Part shown: positions 9,279-18,073 of the stretch, one piece after another
Numbering within the stretch: the stretch's first letter is position 1
Layout of the letters: each line of letters starts with the position of its first letter
Source: Bacillus pumilus
GTDB taxonomy: Bacteria > Bacillota > Bacilli > Bacillales > Bacillaceae
Assembly: GCA_001938995.1 (NCBI GenBank)
Contig: MKZN01000008.1
Coordinates: forward strand, 1 to 64,000
Direction: 5' to 3'
Length of the DNA stretch: 64,000 nucleotides
Program-made: the position numbers and the translations under genes
The notes under the pieces: model-generated
The model's input: the letters and a program-made list of their open reading frames with translations, nothing else
Databases searched by the model: none
What the model was told of the DNA's origin: nothing

Positions 9279-9296
9279 TACGTATAAAAATGCATT
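9279..9296 (+). promoter_or_regulatory. ARG box (AhrC/ArgR operator) candidate upstream of carA
   Basis: The sequence TACGTATAAAAATGCATT carries an uninterrupted 11-base match (ATAAAAATGCA) to the core of the B. subtilis ARG-box consensus, 12 of 18 overall by my count. It lies in the AT-rich argD-carA gap, placed for internal repression or operator co-operation with the site at argC. Confidence 0.65.
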
Positions 9297-9330
9297 TATA
9301 TTATTAATTATTCAATATGGGGTGGCAAGC

Positions 9331-10392
9331 ATGAAAGGTTATTTAAATGTAGAAGATGGAGCCTCTTTTGAAGGAGATCTGACAGGAGAGGCTGGTACAA
9401 CTGGTGAAGTGGTCTTTTTTACAGGCATGACTGGTTATCAAGAGGTGCTAACAGATCCTTCTTATAAGGGACAGATTATTGTTTTCACGTTTCCGCTGAT
9501 CGGAAATTACGGGATTAATCATGAAGACTTTGAGAGCAAGAAGCCACAAGTTAAAGCTGTGGTTGTATATGAAGCGGCGGAACATTTTTCACACCATCTT
9601 GCAGCGGTAAGTTTAAAGGATTATTTACAGAAGTGGAACATTCCGCTTCTCACACATACAGATACTCGCGCAATCGTACAACATATCCGTGCAAATGGCA
9701 CAATGAACGCGATTTTAAGCTCAGATGAAAACGAGACGCCGCCAGCGATGAAACTAGTCAATGTTGTTGAGCAGGTGACAGAGGGCGACATCTATACACA
9801 AGGCAGCGGTCAAGAACATGTGGCGCTCATTGATTTTGGCTTTAAAAAGTCAATTGCAGATTCGCTTGAGACAAGAGGGTGTAAAGTCACAGTCGTCCCT
9901 TATAAACAAATGGAAAAGGTCTATGAGATCAAGCCTGATGCCATCTTACTATCAAACGGACCTGGAGATCCCAAAATGATGACACCATATTTGAACACCA
10001 TTCATGACTTGATGATGACCTTCCCAACGCTCGGCATCTGCCTCGGCCATCAATTAATTGCCCTTGCACTTGGCGGGGATACGTATAAGCTTCCTTTTGG
10101 TCACAGGGGGGCAAACCATCCAGTACAAGATACAGAATCAAAATGCGTATTCATGACAAGTCAAAATCATAGCTATGTCGTGAATGAAAAAAGCATGGAC
10201 GACAAAGAAGTAGAAGTGAAATTTCTGCACGTCAATGATGGATCTGTAGAAGGATTTATTCATAAAGAGAAGCTGATTATGTCCGTTCAATTTCATCCAG
10301 AAGCACACCCAGGACCTGCTGAAAGTGAATGGGTATTCGATGATTTTATTGAGAAAGTGAAACAAGCAAGGAGAGAAGTCGCACATGCCTAA
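9331..10392 (+). CDS. carA: carbamoyl-phosphate synthase, arginine-specific, small subunit CarA
   Basis: This 353-residue glutaminase subunit hydrolyses glutamine and channels ammonia to CarB. The N-terminal CPSase domain contains TGMTGYQEVLTDPSY. The class-I amidotransferase domain has the nucleophile Cys237 in GICLGHQ and the His/Glu pair in QFHPEAHPGP. ATG 9331 follows GGGGTGG; an in-frame GTG at 9322 lies within that site and is rejected. Its place inside the arg operon marks it as the arginine-specific enzyme, distinct from the pyrimidine one. It overlaps carB by 8 nt. Confidence 0.95.
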   Translation: MKGYLNVEDGASFEGDLTGEAGTTGEVVFFTGMTGYQEVLTDPSYKGQIIVFTFPLIGNYGINHEDFESKKPQVKAVVVYEAAEHFSHHLAAVSLKDYLQKWNIPLLTHTDTRAIVQHIRANGTMNAILSSDENETPPAMKLVNVVEQVTEGDIYTQGSGQEHVALIDFGFKKSIADSLETRGCKVTVVPYKQMEKVYEIKPDAILLSNGPGDPKMMTPYLNTIHDLMMTFPTLGICLGHQLIALALGGDTYKLPFGHRGANHPVQDTESKCVFMTSQNHSYVVNEKSMDDKEVEVKFLHVNDGSVEGFIHKEKLIMSVQFHPEAHPGPAESEWVFDDFIEKVKQARREVAHA

Positions 10393-13300
10393 AGATCAAA
10401 GCATACAAACCATTCTAGTCATCGGGTCTGGTCCAATCATCATTGGGCAGGCAGCAGAATTTGATTACTCAGGGACACAAGGATGTATGGCAATCAAGGA
10501 AGAGGGCTACAAGGTCATTCTTGTGAATAATAATCCAGCTACTATTATGACAGATGAGTCGTTTGCAGATGAAATCTATTTTGAACCGCTTTCAGTGGAT
10601 TCATTGACAAGAATCATTGAAAAAGAGAAACCAGACGGCCTTTTAGCTAACCTTGGCGGACAGACAGCCTTAAATCTTGCTGTCGAGTTAGAAAAAGCCG
10701 GTGTGCTGAAAAAGCATGGTGTCAAATTGCTTGGGACGTCAGTTGAAACCATTGAAAACGGTGAAGATCGCGAGAAATTCCGTGCACTCATGAAGCATTT
10801 AAACGAACCAGTACCAGATAGTGAAATTGTCGATAATGCGAAAGATGCCCTTCAATTTGCAAAAGAAGTAGGCTTTCCAGTCATTATACGTCCAGCGTAT
10901 ACACTTGGCGGGAAAGGTGGGGGAATTGCTTTAACGGAAAACGAATTTAAACCGCTTATTGAAGGAGCCCTTCTAGCGAGTCCGATTCACCAGTGCCTAG
11001 TAGAAAAAAGCATTGCAGGCTTTAAAGAAATTGAATATGAGGTCATGAGAGATCGCCAAAATACTTGTATTACCGTATGTAATATGGAAAATATCGATCC
11101 GGTAGGAGTGCATACAGGTGATTCAATTGTCGTTGCGCCATCTCAAACATTGACAGATCAAGATTATCAGATGCTTCGCTCAGCTAGTTTGAAAATCATT
11201 TCAGCGTTAGATGTAGTTGGAGGTTGCAACATCCAATTTGCTCTTGATCCGCTCAGTAAAGAATACTTTGTCATTGAGGTCAATCCTCGGGTCAGCAGGT
11301 CTTCTGCTCTTGCATCAAAAGCAACAGGATACCCAATTGCGAAAATGGCTGCCAAGCTGGCAGTAGGCTACACTTTAGATGAATTGAAAAACCCGCTGAC
11401 TGGAACGACATATGCAAGTTTTGAACCAGCACTCGATTATGTCGTAGTGAAATTCCCGCGCTGGCCGTTTGATAAATTCAAACATGCAGATCGTAAACTA
11501 GGTACCAAAATGAAGGCAACTGGTGAAGTCATGGCCATTGACCGAAATTTAGCATCTGCTATTCAAAAAGCAGTCGCATCACTTGAAATGAACACGAATG
11601 GATTCCATTTGCCAGAACTAAAAGAAGAAACAACCGAGCATTTAGTTGATTTAATTAAAACACCAGATGATCGTCGTTTTTTCGCCGTCATGGAACTTCT
11701 ATCGAGACAAGAAACGGTTGAAACCATTCATCAATTGACAAAAATTGATCCGTTTTTCTTACATGTGTTCCAGCAGATGATCACACTAGAACAGGAATTA
11801 AGAGAGAATAAAGGAACTCTTTCCCGATCATTTTTGAAGCATGTGAAAGAAAAAGGTTTTCTTGACGAAACGATTGCCTCTCTCACTGGTAGTAGTGAAG
11901 AAGACATCAGGCAGCTTCGTAAGGAATATGGCATTTCCGCTTCCTTTAAAATTGTGGATACATGTGCAGCCGAATTTGATGCGAAAACCAATTACTTTTA
12001 TTCCACATATTTTGGAAAAAGTGATGGAGAGCATCGACAGAAAACAAAGCAGCGCGCACTCATTATTGGTTCTGGTCCAATTCGGATCGGGCAGGGAGTC
12101 GAGTTTGATTATAGTGCGGTTCATGGGGTACTCACACTGCAAAAACTTGGATTTGAGACGATCATGATGAACAATAATCCAGAAACAGTGAGTACTGATT
12201 ATGAAATCGCCGATCGGTTATATTTTGAGCCGATCACATTAGAACATATCTTAAACGTCGTAGAAGCCGAACAAATTGATTTTGTCATTGTCCAATTTGG
12301 CGGTCAAACAGCCATCAACGTGGCAGAAGGCTTAGAAAAAGCTGGCGTGCCCCTATTAGGGACGTCCTTTGCCACACTAGATGCATTGGAAGATCGTGAT
12401 TTATTCTATCAGCTACTTGATGAACTTGAGCTCCCACATGCAAAAGGAGACACGGCGCATTCAAAAGAAGAAGCACTTACGCATGCAGCAAGCATCGGTT
12501 ACCCTGTGTTGATCCGCCCATCCTATGTTATTGGCGGAATGGGGATGATCATCGTTCAAACTGAAGCGCATTTGGCATCACTACTTGATCAACCAGATCA
12601 TTTGCCATACCCCATCTTGATCGATGAATACGTAACTGGAAAAGAGCTAGAAGTGGATCTACTATCTGACGGGGAGACTATATGTATCCCAACGATCGTT
12701 GAACATATCGAAAAAGCGGGTGTGCATTCAGGTGATAGCTTTGCCATTATACCGAGTGTCTCCATCAGTGAGGAGATCAAACATCAGGTATATACCGCAT
12801 CTGAACAAATAGCGAAGAAGTTAACCTTCAAAGGCATCATGAATATACAATTTGTCATGAAAGACGACAAGGTGCTTGTATTAGAGGTTAACCCACGAGC
12901 AAGCCGAACGGTTCCAGTTGTCAGTAAGGTGATGGGTATTGAAATGATCCCGATGGCAACCCAACTATTAGCAGGTGCGACACTTGAAGAACTGAACCCT
13001 TCAACGAAGAACAAAGGAGGAAGAGCTGTCAAGTTCCCAGTCTTCTCCTCACATGCTATTCAAGACATCGACTTAAAACTGACACCTGAAATGAAAGCAA
13101 CGGGCGAAGGTATGTGTGTAGGAAAGAATGTCGAAAGCGCCTTGAAAAAAGTGTTTGCATCCATTTGGAAAGAGAAAGGAAGCGTCTTTATACAAGGTAG
13201 TGAAAAGCTTATAGATGATGCGAAGAAAGCAGGCATTGATGTGTGGAATGGAAGCTTTGCAAGCTGGCTAAAAACAGACCACAAATCCCTTCACATTCAT

Positions 13301-13465
13301 TTAGGTGATGATGAGGAGGCAAAAGAACAACGTGTCAAAGCCCTCACGCATGGTGTTCAAGTACTGACAGAATATGAAACAGCTACCGCATTCCTACAAG
13401 GAAAAAATGGAGATGTGTCGCCTGTATCCCTCCAAGAATTATATAAAAAGGAAGTGACGGCATGA
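10385..13465 (+). CDS. carB: carbamoyl-phosphate synthase, arginine-specific, large subunit CarB
   Basis: This 1026-residue synthetase makes carbamoyl phosphate from bicarbonate, ammonia and 2 ATP. It has the expected two homologous halves, each opening with a GSGPI(I/R)IGQ block (near residues 13 and 558) and each containing an ATP-grasp domain (EVNPRVSRSSALASKATGYP in the first, EVNPRASRTVPVVSKVMG in the second). It is somewhat shorter than the roughly 1070-residue pyrimidine enzyme, mostly at the C-terminal allosteric domain, as is usual for arginine-specific CarB. Its stop overlaps the argF start. Confidence 0.95.
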   Translation: MPKDQSIQTILVIGSGPIIIGQAAEFDYSGTQGCMAIKEEGYKVILVNNNPATIMTDESFADEIYFEPLSVDSLTRIIEKEKPDGLLANLGGQTALNLAVELEKAGVLKKHGVKLLGTSVETIENGEDREKFRALMKHLNEPVPDSEIVDNAKDALQFAKEVGFPVIIRPAYTLGGKGGGIALTENEFKPLIEGALLASPIHQCLVEKSIAGFKEIEYEVMRDRQNTCITVCNMENIDPVGVHTGDSIVVAPSQTLTDQDYQMLRSASLKIISALDVVGGCNIQFALDPLSKEYFVIEVNPRVSRSSALASKATGYPIAKMAAKLAVGYTLDELKNPLTGTTYASFEPALDYVVVKFPRWPFDKFKHADRKLGTKMKATGEVMAIDRNLASAIQKAVASLEMNTNGFHLPELKEETTEHLVDLIKTPDDRRFFAVMELLSRQETVETIHQLTKIDPFFLHVFQQMITLEQELRENKGTLSRSFLKHVKEKGFLDETIASLTGSSEEDIRQLRKEYGISASFKIVDTCAAEFDAKTNYFYSTYFGKSDGEHRQKTKQRALIIGSGPIRIGQGVEFDYSAVHGVLTLQKLGFETIMMNNNPETVSTDYEIADRLYFEPITLEHILNVVEAEQIDFVIVQFGGQTAINVAEGLEKAGVPLLGTSFATLDALEDRDLFYQLLDELELPHAKGDTAHSKEEALTHAASIGYPVLIRPSYVIGGMGMIIVQTEAHLASLLDQPDHLPYPILIDEYVTGKELEVDLLSDGETICIPTIVEHIEKAGVHSGDSFAIIPSVSISEEIKHQVYTASEQIAKKLTFKGIMNIQFVMKDDKVLVLEVNPRASRTVPVVSKVMGIEMIPMATQLLAGATLEELNPSTKNKGGRAVKFPVFSSHAIQDIDLKLTPEMKATGEGMCVGKNVESALKKVFASIWKEKGSVFIQGSEKLIDDAKKAGIDVWNGSFASWLKTDHKSLHIHLGDDEEAKEQRVKALTHGVQVLTEYETATAFLQGKNGDVSPVSLQELYKKEVTA

Positions 13466-14412
13466 GCCAAGTGGACGTGCAACCGACATTATACGGAAAA
13501 GATTTTTTATCGTTAAAAGATTTCTCCATCAATGACATTGCTTACTTAATTGAAAAGGCAGAAGAAATGAAACAACATCCTTATCAAGATTTATTCAAAG
13601 GGAAAACATTAGCGATGATTTTCGAAAAGTCGTCGACAAGAACCCGTGTGTCGTTCGAGGCGGGAATGACACAACTAGGAGGGCATGCGCTATTCCTCAG
13701 CTCAAATGATTTGCAAATTGGCAGAGGAGAATCCATACGTGATACGGCGCAGGTACTGTCTGGCTATGTGGATGGAATCATGATCCGGACCTTTGAACAT
13801 GAGAAGGTAGAGGAGCTTGCAACATATGCAAAAATCCCAGTGATCAATGGGCTAACCGACTATTCTCATCCGTGCCAGGCACTTGCTGACTTATTGACCA
13901 TTAAAGAAACAAAAGGAACATTAAAAGGTGTCAAAGTCGCTTATATTGGTGACGGAAATAACGTGGCTCACTCCCTGATGGTTGGCTGCGCGCAGCTTGG
14001 CTGTGATATTGCTGTCGCATCTCCAAAAGGGTATGAACCGCTTCAAGAAGTGACAGACACTGCGCGTGAATTTGCGAAGCAATCAGGTGCTAACGTGCTT
14101 GTCACCTCAGACGCTGTTGCAGCTGTTCAAGAGGCTGATGTCATTTATTCAGATGTGTTTACAAGCATGGGTCAAGAAGCTGAAACAGAGAAACGGCTCG
14201 CTGAATTCAAAGAATACCAAGTAAATGAGGAGCTCATGCGTCATGCAGCAAAAGATTATATCTTCCTTCATTGTTTGCCTGCACACCGCGGTGAAGAAGT
14301 GACGGCTAATATTATTGATGGCCCGCACTCGAAAGTATTTCAACAAGCAGAAAATCGCCTGCATGTGCAAAAAGCGTTAATCAAAGAACTCATGTATCAG
14401 CAAACAACATAA
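13462..14412 (+). CDS. argF: ornithine carbamoyltransferase ArgF
   Basis: This 316-residue enzyme joins carbamoyl phosphate and ornithine to give citrulline. The carbamoyl-phosphate loop STRTRVSFE, the HPCQALADLLT block and the ornithine-binding HCLPAHRGEEV are all present and spaced normally. It starts within the carB stop (ATGA). It is the last gene of the operon and is followed by a terminator. argG and argH are not in this window. Confidence 0.96.
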   Translation: MSQVDVQPTLYGKDFLSLKDFSINDIAYLIEKAEEMKQHPYQDLFKGKTLAMIFEKSSTRTRVSFEAGMTQLGGHALFLSSNDLQIGRGESIRDTAQVLSGYVDGIMIRTFEHEKVEELATYAKIPVINGLTDYSHPCQALADLLTIKETKGTLKGVKVAYIGDGNNVAHSLMVGCAQLGCDIAVASPKGYEPLQEVTDTAREFAKQSGANVLVTSDAVAAVQEADVIYSDVFTSMGQEAETEKRLAEFKEYQVNEELMRHAAKDYIFLHCLPAHRGEEVTANIIDGPHSKVFQQAENRLHVQKALIKELMYQQTT

Positions 14413-14421
14413 ACAAGTACT

Positions 14422-14452
14422 GTCCCTGACTCGTATGATCAGGGACTTTTTA
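14422..14452 (+). terminator. terminator of the arginine operon
   Basis: The stem GTCCCTGA / TCAGGGAC with a 9-nt loop is followed by a T run. Confidence 0.88.
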
Positions 14453-14515
14453 CATATTGGATTGGAGAGGCAAATGACGGGACATAATAACATCAATCGA
14501 GAAAGGAGGATGGAA

Positions 14516-14695
14516 ATGGGTCAGCAGCATCAATTTAAATCAGGGAATAAAGCACCGAATAATGGGATATATATTGAAATCGGTGAAACCGGGAGTATGG
14601 TGAAAGATCCTTTAAAGATTAAGCTCAAAGCAGGCGACGTCTTTCCAGATAACTCGAACCATAACCGCGTGTGGACCTATCAAAGAAAGGTGTAA
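14516..14695 (+). CDS. yjzC: YjzC family small protein
   Basis: This 59-residue protein matches the YjzC family from memory (start MGQQHQFKSG, middle IEIGETGSMVKDP, end WTYQRKV). It is hydrophilic and has no membrane segment. The start is the ATG at 14516, 5-6 nt after AAAGGAGGA. A longer frame open from 14435 has no ribosome-binding site. Its function is unknown, but its place right after argF is the same as in B. subtilis. Confidence 0.85.
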   Translation: MGQQHQFKSGNKAPNNGIYIEIGETGSMVKDPLKIKLKAGDVFPDNSNHNRVWTYQRKV

Positions 14696-14729
14696 GCAAT
14701 TGACTAAGAGTCAGTATGAATAAGTCTTT

Positions 14730-14757
14730 AGAGGCATGTGTCATGCCTCTTTTTTCT
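14730..14757 (+). terminator. terminator after yjzC
   Basis: The stem AGAGGCATG / CATGCCTCT is followed by TTTTTTCTTT. Confidence 0.88.
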
Positions 14758-14864
14758 TTATAATAAAATACAATTAAGTTGAAATTTTCAAACAAATAGT
14801 ATGAAAAAGAGAGAGTTTAAGGTAAAATATGTAATTATCAATAGTTGTTGAAAGGATTTGTGTG

Positions 14865-16133
14865 ATGGATAAAATGAATCTCAGTGAAAGTGTTTGGAAT
14901 AAACGCTTCACCTCACTATTCATATCAAGACTGATCAAAAATACCGGGGAAAGTTTTGCTTTTACATCTGTTCTATGGCTCTTAATTTTAAGAGGAGATG
15001 GAGCACTAGGTACAGGACTTCTTCTAGCAGTCACAGTTCTTCCTTCATCATTGTTAGCCCCAATATTAGGACCTCTTATGAAAAAACACCATTTGTCTAA
15101 ATGGATGTTTGCTTCAGATGTTGTTCGAGCAACAATTGTACTCATCATTCCACTACTGCACTTTTCGGAATTATTGCCCCTATGGTTATTGATCTCATTA
15201 ATGGTTATTCAATCGGCAACTGGTGCAGCTTATAATCCAGCTTCTGTGGCGATCCTACCACAGATTGTCCCGAAGCATCTGATTCAAAAAGCAAACGCGA
15301 TCCTGCAATCTTCTTTTGAAATTGTCGCACTTGCAGCAGTGATGGTAGCGGGTCTGCTAGTCAAATTAATTGGACCTGCGGATACGCTGCTCATAACAAC
15401 AGGACTTTTTATCATCTCAGGGCTTTTTATCATTGGTGTTAAACTGAAAAAGACAGACGAAGATAGAACAGCAGGCATTCAGCAAGCAAAGAATACATAT
15501 CTTTTTAATTTAAAAAGAGGCTTTCTAATTGTCAAAAATCATCACATATTATTTGCGCTTACGATTTACTGTATATTGATGAATGTTGCAGCAGCCCCTT
15601 GGCAAGCACTATCTGCTGTATACGTAGCAGAATCGCTGCAAAGTGATTCAATGGTTTATTCAATTTTAAGAGGCGTTGCAGCTGTCGGTGCATTTATGAT
15701 GGGGTTTGCTCTAGCGAAGGTGAAAATCAAAAGGTTTGGTTTGTTCTTTATTGTTGCAGGAATGATCGAAGGGGCAGCGTTCTTTATGACAGGAATGAGT
15801 ACCTGGTTACCGGTTGTTCTTTTGGCTTCCTTTATTTTTGGCGCGGCCGTCAGTGCTATTAATGTGCCGGAGATGGTGATAATTCAAACCTCTGTTGATC
15901 AAGAGGATCAGCCACAAGTATATGCGGTGATCAATGCATCATCAAATGTTTTTCTCCCGTTTGCAGCAGTTATATCAGGGGTGTTGGCAGAGAGATTTGG
16001 CGCAGGACTTGTCATTGCTGGTGGAGGCTTACTTGAGATTTTATCGGGCATTGCGATCTTCCTGTTTACAGGACTTGCAAAAAGTCATTTGACAGCAGAT
16101 AACCAAAAGAAGTCCGAAACGGTTGAGGCCTAA
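14865..16133 (+). CDS. major-facilitator (MFS) efflux-type transporter
   Basis: This 422-residue integral membrane protein has about 12 hydrophobic segments and the shape of an MFS_3/DHA-type permease. The first helix is preceded by the soluble stretch WNKRFTSLFISRLIKNTGES, which is typical of macrolide/enterobactin-exporter-like MFS members. A long intracellular loop lies near the middle (LKKTDEDRTAGIQQAK). It has its own terminator and an AAAGGA site 8 nt before ATG 14865. It is not part of the B. subtilis gene order here, so it looks like a lineage-specific insertion. The substrate is unknown; drug or metabolite export is a guess. Confidence 0.8.
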   Translation: MDKMNLSESVWNKRFTSLFISRLIKNTGESFAFTSVLWLLILRGDGALGTGLLLAVTVLPSSLLAPILGPLMKKHHLSKWMFASDVVRATIVLIIPLLHFSELLPLWLLISLMVIQSATGAAYNPASVAILPQIVPKHLIQKANAILQSSFEIVALAAVMVAGLLVKLIGPADTLLITTGLFIISGLFIIGVKLKKTDEDRTAGIQQAKNTYLFNLKRGFLIVKNHHILFALTIYCILMNVAAAPWQALSAVYVAESLQSDSMVYSILRGVAAVGAFMMGFALAKVKIKRFGLFFIVAGMIEGAAFFMTGMSTWLPVVLLASFIFGAAVSAINVPEMVIIQTSVDQEDQPQVYAVINASSNVFLPFAAVISGVLAERFGAGLVIAGGGLLEILSGIAIFLFTGLAKSHLTADNQKKSETVEA

Positions 16134-16140
16134 AATCAAC

Positions 16141-16176
16141 AAGAACCCCCCCTGTATTCAAAACAGGGGGGTTCTT
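16141..16176 (+). terminator. bidirectional terminator between the MFS gene and yjzD
   Basis: The near-perfect palindrome AAGAACCCCCCCTGT / ACAGGGGGGTTCTT lies between convergent genes. Confidence 0.88.
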
Positions 16177-16181
16177 ATGTA

Positions 16182-16376
16182 TTAAGAGTGTTTTGTTGAG
16201 CTTTCCGTTTCTTTCATTGGACTTACTTCAGCAAAGATGAATAAAATAACCGTAAACACAACCGCCAGAATGGAAGTCGACGTAAAATCATAAGCTGCTC
16301 CATTCATCGATGCAACGATGTAACCAGCCATATGAGTCAGCAGAAAAGTCCAAATGAGGGTGATAATATACTGCAT
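16182..16376 (-). CDS. yjzD: YjzD, small membrane protein (DUF2929-like)
   Basis: This 64-residue protein has two transmembrane helices (about residues 3-22 and 34-50) and a polar charged tail (EVSPMKETESSTKHS). The N-terminal pattern IIWTFLL-HMAGYIVASMNG resembles YjzD of B. subtilis, which also lies on the minus strand between yjzC and yjaU. No biochemical function is known to me. Confidence 0.8.
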   Translation of the reverse strand: MQYIITLIWTFLLTHMAGYIVASMNGAAYDFTSTSILAVVFTVILFIFAEVSPMKETESSTKHS

Positions 16377-16588
16377 AATCCCACCGTCCTTTATGTAACA
16401 ATCTATTGACTATCATACCATAGATGCGAGTCAAGGGAAAAGACTGTTTTCAGCCTTTATGTGACCATTTTGAAACCTTCTGCTATAAAAATAAAAAGAT
16501 TTCTTCTGTCATTAGGGGATTTCCTTATTCCTACAAGAGTCGTTGTTCATATCATAGAAAGCAGAATCACTGAAAGGAGGCTGGCCAT

Positions 16589-17329
16589 ATGGGTGTAAGC
16601 GAGCGTTTTTTTCAGCTTGGTTCCCAGTGGAACGTCATTCACCTTCCTCAAAAACCAAATGGCTTTGGCATTCTTATTCTCGGTGACCGAAATCACTTTG
16701 TGCAGGAAAATACATCATTCTGGCTTCAGCATTATGGAAGAAACCAGCTATTAACTGCTTTGAAGGATGAAGGATATACATTGTTTAATAGTCATCTTCA
16801 TGGGAATCACTGGGGATGCGAAGATGCTGTTTTTAGCGCCAAACAGCTCGTTCATCACACATTAAAACAAGAAATTTTAAACCGAGAAATTCATGTGCTA
16901 GCAGAGGGGATGGGGGCACTTGTTGCCATGAGTCTTGCTGAGGAGATGCCAGAGGTTTTAAGATCGATTTCGATGCTGAATCCATGCTTGCATCTCTTTG
17001 CACAAAGAGAGAGAGAAAAGGAACACAAATTCTTCTACAAACAGATGATCAAGGAGTTAGCACAAAGCTACGGATGCTCAGAACAAGAAGCAGAGACCTA
17101 TCCACTCCCATCTTGCCCAGATTACGCGGCGGATGTACCGATTCATATATGGCAAAAACTAAATGGTGCACCGTACGCATATGAACTCCATGCAAAGCCG
17201 TTTATCGATCAGCATATCATGGACCCAGGTCCTTGCCAGATTGATCTAACCTTGCATATGTTTGATCACCCAAGAAGAATCTTTCAGTCCATTCACAAAT
17301 TTTATAAATCGCATGAAAGAGAATTGTAA
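16589..17329 (+). CDS. yjaU: YjaU, alpha/beta-hydrolase-fold protein lacking the nucleophile serine
   Basis: This 246-residue protein has an alpha/beta-hydrolase layout: beta strands GFGILILG and IHVLAEG, an HG-like loop SHLHGNHWG, and a C-terminal His-containing region (MFDHPRR). The nucleophile elbow, normally GxSxG, reads AEGMGAL, with Gly107 where the catalytic serine should be. It may therefore be non-catalytic or use an unusual mechanism. It starts at ATG 16589 after AAAGGAGG. It precedes yjaV as in B. subtilis. Confidence 0.8.
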   Translation: MGVSERFFQLGSQWNVIHLPQKPNGFGILILGDRNHFVQENTSFWLQHYGRNQLLTALKDEGYTLFNSHLHGNHWGCEDAVFSAKQLVHHTLKQEILNREIHVLAEGMGALVAMSLAEEMPEVLRSISMLNPCLHLFAQREREKEHKFFYKQMIKELAQSYGCSEQEAETYPLPSCPDYAADVPIHIWQKLNGAPYAYELHAKPFIDQHIMDPGPCQIDLTLHMFDHPRRIFQSIHKFYKSHEREL

Positions 17330-17344
17330 TGAATAGGATGATAA

Positions 17345-17375
17345 CAGCCCTTCATAGAAAGGGCTCTTCTTTTTA
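17345..17375 (+). terminator. terminator between yjaU and yjaV
   Basis: The stem AGCCCTT / AAGGGCT is followed by CTTCTTTTTAT. Confidence 0.75.
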
Positions 17376-17404
17376 TTCGATTTGCTAAAAAAGGGGACAT
17401 GGAC

Positions 17405-17983
17405 ATGGAGACAGGACTGATCATAGGTGCAGATGAATTTTTTGGCCTGACACTTTGTGAATATATGATGAAAGAGGGCATTCAAGTGGATATCTCATGT
17501 CCTCACGCTCAAACGGGACAAAACAAGATCCTAATAGAAGAGCGGATGATGTGGCTCGGCAGAAATGATCTCATTCGTGTCATTGACATTGAGGATGGAA
17601 AAGAATCGTATGATCTCATTTTTATTCAAACAGAAGAACCAAATAAAAGGCAAGTAGACATAAAAGCAAGGAAAGGCAAGTACCGTATAGTTCTTGACGG
17701 TGCAGAAGACGATACATTAGAACACAACGAGCCAGTGATTGTCCTGCCGCGTATGTTTGGTCCGTGGACATTAAACCAAGAGAGAAGAACTTATCAAGAA
17801 CACTCCTTTTATGTAGAAGATGTCGCAGAAGCGCTTGTGAAGTGGACAATACACGCCGATCAAAGACAGGAAGAGACGCATCACCTTATGGTCGATAGAC
17901 AAACAGATGAAAAACAAGCAGAAAAAAAGATCGCAGAATGGGAAAGACATTATTCAACATTTTTCGACAAAAATCAAGAATGA
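17405..17983 (+). CDS. yjaV: YjaV, Rossmann-like (SDR-type) small protein
   Basis: The 192-residue protein opens with a dinucleotide-binding-like motif (LIIGADEFFGLTLCEYM, a GxxxxxG variant) and contains a short PRMFGPW block, as in extended SDR/epimerase proteins. The canonical YxxxK catalytic pair is not evident, so activity is doubtful. ATG 17405 is chosen because AAGGGGA lies 7 nt upstream; the ATG at 17399 is only 1-2 nt from it. It is the gene before med in B. subtilis order. Function unknown. Confidence 0.75.
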   Translation: METGLIIGADEFFGLTLCEYMMKEGIQVDISCPHAQTGQNKILIEERMMWLGRNDLIRVIDIEDGKESYDLIFIQTEEPNKRQVDIKARKGKYRIVLDGAEDDTLEHNEPVIVLPRMFGPWTLNQERRTYQEHSFYVEDVAEALVKWTIHADQRQEETHHLMVDRQTDEKQAEKKIAEWERHYSTFFDKNQE

Positions 17984-18073
17984 TCTTCCATCTTCTCTTT
18001 TTTCAGTATAAAATAAACCTATATTTAACATACAGGTTCTTTCTTGTATGGTGCAAAGGGAGTTGAACATGGC

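Noticed and set aside
11828..12167. Antisense and out-of-frame ORFs of over 100 codons inside carB
   Set aside because: Chance frames within a well-supported gene, lacking ribosome-binding sites.
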